A stretch of 64,000 nt of DNA from Triops longicaudatus (Eukaryota > Arthropoda > Branchiopoda > Notostraca > Triopsidae): NCBI GenBank assembly GCA_022885665.1, contig JAGQDJ010000051.1:248001-312000 (forward strand), read 5' to 3'. The notes under the pieces were generated by a model, which ran no database searches, was not told where the DNA came from, and worked only from the letters and a program-made list of their open reading frames with translations. Each line of letters begins with the position of its first letter. Positions within the stretch are counted from its first letter, which is position 1. Positions 1-11,700 of the stretch are shown in pieces. A program made the translations under genes and the position numbers.

Positions 1-202
1 CGACGGATACAGAACGTTGTGGGGCCTTTTCCTTCACTTACAAGTGTGTTTTTGGACAAATGTCCAGCAATTATTATTTCACCAAAATATTTTCTATTTT
101 TTGTACTTGTTTACAAACTTGAGTTGATATCCAATATTTTTGGTTCTCTCTGAATCTCGAGTATTCTTTCAATTACCCGGCACGGAGTCGTCAGAATCCG
201 AC

Positions 203-1320
203 ATGCCAATATTTGACGGCAACACCTTCGAGTGATCCTTCTTTTGGGAAACTTTCGGGATGAAGTTTCACAAAAATCCCGATCTTACTGACGAGTCAAA
301 GCTCCTGTACCTGCAATCCATGCTACGTGGTAAGGCACTGTGGCTCATCAAACACTACCCTGCCTCGAGCAGTAGTTACCATGATGCTGTAGATTACTTG
401 AAGCGTCATTTCAGCGACCCGTTCAACATCAAGAAGGCATGTCTCACGGCCGCAGTCGAATTCCTTCGGTCAAATCATGAATCAGGCAACTCTGAGAGCT
501 CCATGAATCAAGCCAGTACCACGCCGACGACTTAAAAAGCTCATGGCGAGCCTGAGAAAGCGTATAGTCTTGTTGTCTCTGTGATTTTGCTTCTGAAATT
601 CCCCGAGGATTTGTAACACAGTTCCACTGTAAGCACGCAGGAGAAGTATGGTTAGAAGATCTGCTGAGTTCTGTCCTATGTACGCTGCTATTTCTTCCTC
701 GCCATCGCCTGTATGAAGCGTGCAACTGCCCGCAGTCAGTCATTCGCCCTCAGTGCTTCCCGCGTCTATGGTCTCATTGATCTTCCCGCAGTTAAATCAT
801 TGAAAAACACTGAGGAACTCCGAGAACTATTCAGCGCTTCTCGGTATTAAATCAACAGTTTAAAGGAGCTTAGTGAATTCGCTGAAACTTATAGCTCGCT
901 ATTTCTTGTATATTTGTTTTCTAAATTCGCTGAAGATTTGCTAATTGAGTACTGCGAGAAGTTCAAATGCGAAATACATTTGGAAGACCTGATAACCTTT
1001 TTGGGTAAAAAGTTTCGGGTACTTAAGGCGTCTATATCAAAACGTCTATTGATCTTCGTCATCGTCGCAATCTAGTATTGCGACCAGTACCGACTGTGAA
1101 GTGTCAGACATCCACTTGTGCCCATTTGTGGATCAGAAGTACACAAACCGAAAGTTTTGTCCGGCGTCCAAGTCAGAGTGGCGTGCTTCTGTGCGCTACA
1201 AAGGATGCTGGTTTAATTGTCTCAGAAAACGACACATGGTTTCAGTGTGTCCTGTCGATCACCAACAATGACGTAACTGCCGTGGTAACCACCACACATT
1301 CAACTGTACACAGTAAACAG
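203..1320 (+). pseudogene. Degenerate BEL/Pao LTR-retrotransposon gag relic
   Basis: Gag polyprotein remnant of a BEL/Pao-type retroelement. From the ATG at 203 the frame reads MPIFDGNTFE, an in-frame TGA, then FFWETFGMKF and PDLTDESKLLYL, with the LRGKALWL motif following; this is the pattern of the DUF1759/Pao gag domain. Frameshifts and further stops follow, but later pieces still match the family: LPAVKSLKNTEELRELF around 785-830 and LEDLITFLGKKF around 980-1015. At about 1195-1318 a cysteine/histidine region reads CWFNCLRKRHMVSVC, a stop, then NCRGNHHTFNC, which is the paired gag zinc-knuckle layout. No protease, reverse transcriptase, integrase or LTR was seen in the window. It lies downstream of the tachykinin receptor on the opposite strand. 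Multiple stops and shifts show it is dead. Confidence 0.8.
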
Positions 1321-2453
1321 AAAACTGACTCTCATTAAATTTGGATAAGTGGACCAGCTTTCAAATTTCAAAAGACAGTGGTCGAATTCTTATTTTCAAC
1401 ATAGGAAGTGCGACCAAGTGCGAATGTGTAAAAGATATTTAAGTTTTTAAGGCATAAGTACCTCTTTTTCTGTCGATCTCTTTTCATTTGCTGAAATAAC
1501 TGAAGACATTTCTTTGAAGTAAACGGCTACCGTGGTCAACTGATCCACACTAACGATGCCAAGCATTTTCCGCCAAAATGCAATTTCTTAATTTTGTCGC
1601 GCAATTTCGTGTTCATGTTCAAAGTTACACGTATCGCAGGGTGACTTTGAACACCAACTTTGAAAATACAATAATCCCCGAATTTTAAAGTGAAGTCGAA
1701 AGTGAAAGGTTTGTGCCATGCTGCAGAGCAATCTACAGAGCAAAAACTTTTTGTTCGAAAGTACCCCGTTTTAGGGTTCAGTACTTGAAATTAATGTCGT
1801 CCTTATAGGCTAAAATTGTCCAATGGGCTTGGAAAATGCGCTTGACGTGTGCAACCCCTTCAGGGTTACGCTTTAGTCGAATATTTTTAATTAGCACATT
1901 CCAAACGCACTTTTTACATAAATCTTTTCTCCCCATCGTAAAATGAAGGGGGGATCTGACGCAGGTCAAATTCGCAAGGCTATAGGCTAGTCTTTCACTA
2001 CTATTAGGATTATACTTTTTTTTAAAGTACAGTACATCTTCGAAAAGACTCAGCTTATTACATTCGGCTTTTCCGTTACCCTTCTCTTCAGTAATAGAAA
2101 TTAATACAAGTGTCAAGACAGCCATTCTTTATATTTCACTCAATATATGGACATTCGATCGCACTGGAAAGCGCAAGTTTACATTTCATCACGGTTGTGG
2201 TAAAATCGAAACATACTTACACAAAAAGGGTCTTGTACGTTTCCAAAAAAAAAAACAGTGCTAAAGGGATTACATGGTGAACACAAAGTATACGTATCGT
2301 TCGGAAGAAAACCCAAATATATATTGTTTGCCGAAATGGGGAAATACTTTGGGGAAATATCCAGGAGGGTTAACAGTATATCGTACAGTCGTGTATACAT
2401 AAAAGCTGTTCTAAAAGTTTTCTCTCTTTTCCTTTCCGTTCTCTATTATGTAC
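1321..2453. other. Non-coding stretch between receptor 3' end and gag relic
   Basis: No coding pattern, tRNA or clear repeat was recognised. The receptor 3' UTR must start at 2453 and run towards lower coordinates. No canonical AATAAA was found on the minus strand here; an ATTAAA variant lies at 1892-1887. Confidence 0.4.
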
Positions 2454-2728
2454 CTAACATGGAGTGCGGAGGACATTTTGGGGTAGTGCCTCTCCGTTTT
2501 TCCATTTGGCCAAAATGGATCGACCTTTGATGGACGAATAATCGCAGAGCTCGGGGATTTCAATTGGTGGTTCACATCCGTTATCTCGTATACACACAGC
2601 ATAGTGGTGGACGCCAGAATTGAGTCGACATTCACTTAAATCGCGGCCCAAGGGCGAACGATCTCGACCACGACCCCAGCGGTCATTAGAAGACAACTTG
2701 CGCCCCGGAAGCCGAGAGATTTCCGTTC
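2454..2728 (-). CDS. Tachykinin receptor terminal coding exon 6 (distal C-tail)
   Basis: Acceptor CATTCTTTAG ends at 2729. Joined in phase to exon 5, it gives GTEISRLPGRKLSSNDRWGR and ends QNVLRTPC with TAG at 2456-2454, 91 residues. Support: exact phase match, long pyrimidine tract, 92 open codons and base composition richer in G+C than both flanks. The distal tail of this family is poorly conserved, so homology cannot confirm it. Confidence 0.62.
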
Positions 2729-2754
2729 CTAAAGAATGAAAAATGTCGAAAGAC

Positions 2755-2785
<31 letters not shown>

Positions 2786-5700
2786 AAAAAATACTAATTA
2801 CAAAAAAACTTTCCCTTACATAATTCACCGGGGGCTTTTTACACCCAGTTACACACATACAGTAAGAACATTGTTAAAAAAGAAATGGAACTGGCTTGAA
2901 ATTGAGTTGTGTTACCAAGTTTCCTGACTACCACAGACAGCTTTGTGTTTACGTCATTTTTGGGGGGCAATCTTACTTCTTTTAACATTGAATACGAACT
3001 CCTCAACCCCCTAAAAGCTTGTTTGTTTTCAGGACCGGAGAACGTCAATCAAAGATAATTGATTTTGCTCTTGCAGCTGAAAACAAAAGTTAACCAATGA
3101 AAATCGTTACTGCACCCTTCACTGAGCAAATAGTAAAGAAGCTCTAAGAAAGTATAAGTTATATTAGAAAAACGAAGCTAAACAACCAGAAGACACTCAA
3201 TGGGGAAAAAGTTATTTCAACAGCGTCTGCAACTTTATTTATACTCTTACTAGTAGTTTTTATACAAACTTATTCATTGGTGGGCAAAAAATGCGCAATA
3301 CGATTTGCAGTCTACAGGCAAGAACTAGACTTGCCTAACAGGCCGTAACAGCAGCCTTTACCGCCATCTAGTAACCCTGTGACAGATCAGTTACCCTTTC
3401 GAGTTACTCTTTGTAGTCGCGAACGCTTTCACTAGATAGTTTAGTGCTAAAAAAAACGCGAATGTATGTATTTCACGCGTGAATAATGGCAGTTTAAATA
3501 CGAATTCAATTACGTTACGGTAACCCATAAAGTAAAGAAAAAGAAAATTTTTGTTACCATTGCGGTGAATGCGAGAATGAGCATCTGGGGATCCAGAGCA
3601 CGAATATTGCGTCATAAGGGTTCCATTTCTACTGTAAGTTTCTGAACTGGGTTTGCAGCAAGGGAACCAATAGTAAAGCACTCGTTTGAAGCCCTTACGG
3701 AATCTAGGCAAGAAAGAAAGAACAATTAAAAAATCGTTGAATGTAAATAGCCTCTGTAGAGAATACAAAAGTTATTGGAGTTGGAGGCTTAGAAGTCTGG
3801 CGACGACATTTGACACGTGAGAAATTCAACGTTTACGCTGAGTTAATAGAGAGATGGCGCCTTCGTCATTGCACAAAAAACGAGTGCCAAGAAGAATTAT
3901 TGTCAAAAAAAGAAATCACGAAAAATTATTTTGACGTAGTAAAAGGAAATATTATCCTATCGCCACATCAGATGAAAAAAAAAAGGAGAAAAACGAGTTT
4001 CGTTTGTTTCCAAGGAGCTCAGTAACTGTTAGGATGAAAACAGGAAACGTTCGTTCTGGTTATCGTTTTCGTCCCACTTTGACGGACCCTTCTCCCACTT
4101 AGCCCTAATATCAATACGCTTCGTGAACACTCGGTTGGTGCGCTGTATGACAACACCAGCCGCCATTGAAGAATGACAGATCGCACTTCCGACGATTGAT
4201 TAATAGGCTAACATAAATCTTTAATAAATTTACGGGCTTCTCAGAGTAGGAAAAAAATGATTGCGTTTTCTCTGAAAGCTAATGAAAATTTTAAGTGTGT
4301 ATTGCTTCTAGCCAGTAGTCAATAAATTTAAAACCAAAACTAGTTTCTGATTGACCTACAAGGTCGTTAGTGATTTGGTGCGCTTGATTTGCAAAAAAAA
4401 AATGTTCTAAGCAAGATAAGCAAAATTTCGATTCCTATTTATTTTCACAAAAATAGTGACTTAAATAAGCCCGCTCTTAAGCGTTAAAAGACTTTAACAA
4501 AAAGTGACTAGGTATGATTCTGGTTCCTTTTTTAGAACAAATTTCGTAGCGTAAACGCAGAGTAATTATTTCGTATTTTTGTATCATATTACATTTATTT
4601 CACAATATTTATTTATTCTGTTCTGTATTAGGGCCAGCGTGAATGTTGCTTGTTTTCCTTCCGTTTTATACAAACAATGTAGAAATTTGCAACTGGTTTT
4701 AAAATTAGAAGTACTGGTGTATTTAATATTTTCTGCGATTATTTTCTTGTGATTTGTCTTCGGGATAGTGCTAGTTTCAAAGAATACACGTGGAATGCGT
4801 CAGGGTTCTTATAACTGTCATGACGACGTTGTGAAACGACGTTTAATTTACCAAAGTAGTTACTATTAATTGGAGTGAAAAACGGAAATACCTTGCGTTC
4901 ATCCAACAGTAGATAATGGGGTTGTACATGGAGTTTGACATGGCCAACCAGTAGATGGCAAGATAGAGTTCTTGAACATACGAGGCAAAAGCGATGTCAG
5001 GTGCATGGGACGTGACAATAAAGTATACGTGGTACGGTAACCAACACACTCCAAAAATTGTCAGCACAATGATCATCATTTTCACGACCTGTGAACACAC
5101 AAGAACGAAAATAGGCAAAAGTTAGACATCGGTTTCTCGGAGCCTTAATTAGCACGAGAACAAATTGCTGTCATTCATTTAATCACCGTCTGACTTGTCA
5201 GGAAAGACCGAAATGAGCACCCCTCGATTCCACGCCCATAGGCACACGTTGCCGTGGCGTGGGTTAATGGCTGACAGCAGTAGTACCTAATATCGTTGAA
5301 TATATTAGGTGACTCAATTTACGACGCTAACTTGTGCAGGTTAGACTCGATGCATGCGTGATGGGCTGTCAGAACGGAGCGGATTAGAAGATCTACGTAA
5401 ACTTACTACGCACATGTTCTGTCGCCAGGGCCATATTTGAAGTTTCCCTATCTTCCCCGTTATACAAAAAACCTTTCGGGCGAGGGGTGATGGTTTGCTA
5501 CTGGATCCACCTTTTTTTGCATTAGATATTTTTTGGATCGAAAGAAAATGGGATCCCTAAGACTCTTATGCCTGAAATACATTATTTTCCATCACGAAGC
5601 TTCGATCTTTTTGCGGCAGATATATTTCTTTCTCTTCAAAAGATGAGTCATAATGTATAGAGAGGATGGGGCTTACAGTATGGCGATACAGTTGTAACAG

Positions 5701-8700
5701 AAATACTAGATTGTCAGCCACAGCTACTATAAAACGAGGTAGTTTCGAACGAAAAGGTGCCTTTTATTTTCGTTTTTCTTCTACATTTCGGCCAATTTCA
5801 AGTCAAAGTCAAACCAAAACAGAAAGTTGTGGCTCTTTAGCTTGCTTTTGCACAATTACACAAAACTTTTCAATTTAAGCTTCATTATAAAACTCGGGGA
5901 GTATTGTATCAATATTTTCAAAATTGATGTTCAAATATAACACATGATGCTTATAACTTTATATGTGCACGCGAATGTATCGAGATAAGTCAGAAATTGC
6001 ATTTTGCTGGTAAATTTCTTGTCAGTGTCGTTAATGTGGGTCATTTGGAAATGGATGACCTACTCTCTTTAAAGAAAGCGACTTCACTCTAAGAAAACCA
6101 TGAAGGAAGAGATCGGCTAAAAAATAATTACTTACGCCTTAAAACTTGCCTTTCATTACACATTCATACTTGATTATACGGCTCCAACTACTGCTTTAGA
6201 CTTGCCTGTCCAGTCCTCAACCTTTGAAGAGATTGTTGTTCCTTCAGTTCAGTTTTCAGCCGTTTTTCTCTATTAGTCGGGCTCTCCCTGACACCAACGC
6301 GCTCCCTTCGCAAGCGCTTGCTTGCCTCGGAACAGTCATAAGCCATAACACAGGAAAAGGGGTCGGGGCTCACTATGTAATTCTAACATCGAGTTTGCCT
6401 GGAGGCAAAAGGTTGCAACTGCGTTTTGATTTAGGTACTAGAAAGGCTGGTTGATTATGTATTTTATTTTAAAAAAAAAATAGCCCCTAGCTTTCTTAGT
6501 TGTCGTTCGGTAGTGAAAATCCCAACAATGAAACTTGACAAAAACGTCTTTTACATTCAGCTTGCTTTTGACAGGAAATGTTTTAAGACACACTTGGTTC
6601 TGGTATCCTAAGGAAGTTTATTTATCGCTGAAACTGGCGAACCTCTACTTGTTGCTTTGCGTTGCGTTGTTAAGGAGCGGTAGATGGACTGCGGCTTCCT
6701 GTAAAATGTTCAATGCTACCCCACGTGTTCAGAATGACCCCCGTTTACGATACTTCGGTTGTAAGAACTAAACTATGCCTTCCTTAACTAACTTATTCAC
6801 AAGTAGTGTTTCAGTGACGAAACTGTTGACAACAAAGAATTCCCTATAGCTAAATAAGCAGCTCGATCGGTTTCGAGTGTTGCGACTTAGTCAAGGGGGG
6901 GAGGGTAGTGAAAATTTGAAGGATTGCAACTTTGACGAGAACATTATTTGATGCACCAAAGATACATAAAGGAACAGTACATTCGCACTAAATGACTGAA
7001 ATTACCTTTCCTTTGTTTTTCAAGGAAAATAAACGAAGCTCTTTCTTTACAAATTACGTGAATCCTATCTAACTTGTTTCCAATATAAAAAGCTTCTGTG
7101 TTTATTTTATGCTTATTCTATTTGTCCTGATACTGCCTACAAGTAGCTTTTATGTCACGCATAGGTCACATAACGATATGTTGAAGGCTTCAACTCTCCT
7201 ACACCTAATGATTATACGCTGTATGTAAAATCACACCACATGAGACATTTACAGAAGCCATCGATTGCAAATGAAAGTGCCTTATTCTGCATGCAGCAAA
7301 AGAAATAGTTTAAAAGTGTACGTTTTGTTTGATTTCCGCAAAAGAAAGTAAAGGAGTAAAGCTTGATAAAACAGTTATTATACTATGTCAAAATGTTACA
7401 CAGCAGAAAGGGTCACATTGGTTATTTGGTTATAGAGGAAAAAAAGATGCTACAACTTGGATTGGCTCGTATGCCCCAGTCCATTTGAATGTTAGTAAAC
7501 ACTGTTCTTCGAATGTGTAAACTTATCAGATTGTAAACAATAGCATTAAATATAATGTCGTTATCAGAGTTGTTACATGTAGCTCGGGCATGTAAGCCGA
7601 TACAGCGTATAGATTTCGAATACTTTCGAGCTATGCGAATGGACCGTGGCACATTATTCACGGTCAGATGGAGAAAACGGTTCTGACCTACGTTAGTTTT
7701 AGGTTCGGATTCTTGAAACGGAAATCTATCATTAGGATACACAGTGAGAGGGTGGGGGTTAGGGGGTAAGAGTGGGGGCTCGAAAAGCACTGGGATAGTA
7801 ATAATAGGCACAAAGTCCGCAAGAGGTCTCTATCCAAAGGGAGAAGAAATTGCGAACGATTTGCTCTTCTGTTTTGTGACCGAGAGTAATAGCTGAGTAA
7901 AGACTGAAGGAGCGAACAAAGCAAAGCCGTTAAAACGTTTCAAGTGTTCACCAGGGCGATAGACGCAACACGGAAGGATGAAAATCTCCGAAATATAAAG
8001 CAAAAGGATTTGGGCTAAGGTCTTAGGATGAAGGAAGTGAAAAGAACTGGCAAAGAAATTGTCAAGGGAGTAGCGGGTGCCACTTGTGCATTACATTACT
8101 TTCTTGTTCCACGTGGTTATTGAAAAGTAAACACGCGAGAAAATATGCATTTGTTTTGTCTTTACTTCAAGTAAGCATTACAGACGTGTTCTTCCTTGGT
8201 TTCTTTCTTTTTTTAAAAAAAAATAACCAGTTAGAATGCACGACGTGTTTTCTATTACTTAAAACCTTGTAAAGAACTCCAAGGCGGACATGTTTTTGTT
8301 GCCTGTGCTGCCACCACGAATCGCCTAACCGTGGGCACCACAGAGTATACTGCGGTTTACTTCCTGTATACTTTTGTACCTTCCTGTACAAAAGCCCGTT
8401 ACGAAGAAAGGGATCCTAAGGGAAGTCTTAAACTGGAGCATTAATGCTGGCAGCTGAGTGGCTTCCAAATCAGAGCCAGCGTCTCTTAATGAAGACAGGC
8501 AAGTATTGATATAGTTAGGACGAGGCATCGACCAGAAAAGCTTAGAACCAATATCCAATATTTTTAAAAGACGATGTGAAACAATTATTTATTGTCAAAA
8601 ACAGAGTTTGACCAAAACGAATGTAAAGTTCTTCTTGACTTAAATACAAAGTAATAGAATACGAGTTAGCCATTTTTTTTTGTCATGAAAGTTCTGACCT

Positions 8701-11700
8701 TAAGGAAACAATGGAAACACCTTTAGGCTTCAACATTACTCGCTTAACTAAGACAAAGCACAGCTTTTTTTCGTGTGTGTGTCCCAGTTAGGTCACACAA
8801 ACAAGGAACTTATCTAGTTCTGCGAGTCTGTGGCAAGTGAGTAATGAAATACAAACACCTTTGTGCCTTAGTATAAATCGTTAATCGCGGGGAACGCGCA
8901 ACATTGAAGTCCAAGTTAATTCTCACTGACAAGAAACTTGTCAGATTGTATTACTTCCTTTTCTATCAATCATGTCTTAGGGGGGTTCGTCATTTTGTAA
9001 TTAGATGGTTGACTTGGTCACCAACTTTTTAACTGCAGTTACCCGAAATCACAATTTTGCAGTCTTGTAAGCCTGTTCAAATGTGAAATGTTCCGATTGT
9101 CAGGTTCCTTGCCTTATATATCGATCTTTTGTATTTATATCGATCTACTATTTCAAATCCGCCTTCATTCGCTGTTTAAACTCCGCGCCTGTGAGAGGCG
9201 TGAGCCAAGAGGTTCCGACCAATCGTGTCCAATGAGCTAGTGCCCTCGACCTTTATAGAATGGAAACAAGGTCCATGAGGCCTGGGTGCTACCTCTGTAT
9301 ATTCTGTAATGGGCGCGCATACACTTAGGGAAAGGAAATTGTCCTTTCCAAAGTGCACAGAAGTGTTAAGCGTATAGATTAACGTAAAACACATTGCACG
9401 TGTCATCAATACTTGTCGTATAGACGTTTTTTCATGAAAAGAGAAATGCAAGTCTCGTTGGGGGGAATCAAAAGAAAACATACATGAACTAAGCAAAAAA
9501 CTCATTTAGGCACCCAGCTGTGTTTCGGAACACAGTATTCGATTCTGTGTTTTAAGAAAAAGTCTTTGCCGAGAGAACATATATTTAGGTAAACAAAGAA
9601 AGATTTCCTTCTCTTACTGCATTTTCTAATAAAAATTACAACGAATTCTGATTTGCTGAAGGAATCTTTACCGCAAAATGAATGTATATTCGCCACGAAA
9701 GGAACATGTCATTCGATGCTGTGTTGAGACAATGACCAAACTGTAACGACGAGTAATTCACTGAATAAATTACGACGGCCCATAAAGGAAAATGAACCAA
9801 GTAACAAGCCCCGTTATGCTAACTGCTTAGCCTTAATGTACGAGACGTGAAATTCTGCAAGAGTCATATCCGGATTGCTCAAGGATGCAATTCTTCTGAG
9901 CTATTTTTTTTAAAGGTGATCATGATCGCCTTTCTTTTGAATTCTGATTGATACATTCGACTTTCCAATCTCCTAAATAAGTTTTACAATTTTCGTTTGT
10001 GTGATAAACTTCATAATAGCATTTTGGATACGCCAATGTTCCTGGCACAGTCTCTCCCCGAACCCCCACATTCCATTCAACTCCATAGGTATAATTCTTA
10101 CGTTGCAGCTTGCCAGACAAAGTGATTCTTCCCACAGGCTCGTCATTCCAAATGCTCTACACTTTTTGCATCCACCTTCACCCATTTCTGCACACCAGGC
10201 TCGCTTTTAATTTCAAAGATGCGAAGCCATGATCTAATCCTGTTTTGTCTGCATCTGTGGTGTATGAAAGTTACGGCTTTTTTCCTAATACTTCTCCATT
10301 TGTTAGAGCCCAAATTTTCCGTTTTCGGTATAACGTCTGTGTCCCACTTAATGTCATTTCGTCTAAAACTCTTTTTTCGATGCCGTTTAATATTTCTTTT
10401 TCATATATTGTAAACGGGTTCGTACGCACATTGCTCGAGATTCTGCCTTTCTTCGTCGCCTGATCAGCTATTGCATTGCGTGGGATGCGTATGTGCGCAA
10501 AGATCCATTAAGCGGAAAAAAATAAATAAAAAAAAACTTCTTCCGTCAGTGCTCTTATTCTTTTTTGAATTTTTGATTCAACGCAAAATAAGGTCTATTG
10601 TTGCAACTTTAAAAAATGTCTAGCGTTGCCTTGGAATCTGTTAGGATAAAATAGTTGCTGCGAGTGCTTGTTGATACTAATTCTATCGCCGTTAAAATTG
10701 CTGTTAGCTCTGCGGATAAAGTAGAGGATTGTGGAAGCACGCGATATTGTTTCGAACTCACCAGTTTCTTGTATGAATATGTGCACACAGTGTTCTCCCA
10801 CTTGTTTTTAGAGCCTCTATGCAATTAAAAATAAAAAGTGCTGTACTGGTCGAAATACTAAAGCTAGTTTAACTTACGCGATATAAGACTCTCGGAATTG
10901 CAGTCGAGTCTCATTATCACGGAAGTTTCCTAAACTATTTAGCTGTAAAAAAATCTGCCTTCATATTAAAAAAACTTTTTTTCGGTACTGTACTTACGCC
11001 CCGTCAAATTAGTATTCTATTATAGTCTCCTTTTTTTTCAAATCCGTGAGTTTTTTTAGTTAAATATTTGCACTAGTTTGCTTCATTAGATGTAGATAAA
11101 GTAGAATTAATAAGAATTTTATTACCTTTTTTTTGCAACGGACAGGGCTAAACTTAATCACGGATTACCTTTACATTGTGCACGGCATTTGTGTGGCGAA
11201 TACGGTCATTTCCGTAGCAATGCAAGTTGTCATGTGGCGTGCTGAGCATTGAATGATCGCATAATACGCTGTTAAAGGCAGCGGAATGACGGTTTCGGCG
11301 TTCGCATTGTGGGTACTTTCATTGTGACGTCAGTACCATGGCTAGAGAAATAAAGACTCTTCCTTGGCTTTTTTTGTTACTTATGTCATTTTTTTTTCTA
11401 TTTTTTTTTTTTTTAAAGCAGGCAGATTCCGCGGTTGGATCTCAGTGGCTCGACTAGCTAAGCTCTAATCATAGAGCTCAAAAGTCGATGAAGATACATT
11501 ACGAGAAAGGCAAGCTTTGAGCATTTGGTAACACTGCGAAATTAGGCAAATAATAATGACTTAAACCCCGCGGATCAGGAAGTTTGAAGTCAATCTTTCA
11601 ATATGCCGTGCCCCTGGTAGCAATCAAATCTTTCAAAGAGCAATGAGCAGGAAAAACGCATATTGAGATTGTTATGAATATTACACGTTATTCTAGGAAC

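Noticed and set aside
3810..4025. 71-codon plus-strand frame in receptor intron 4
   Set aside because: Begins with TTG and shows no family features.
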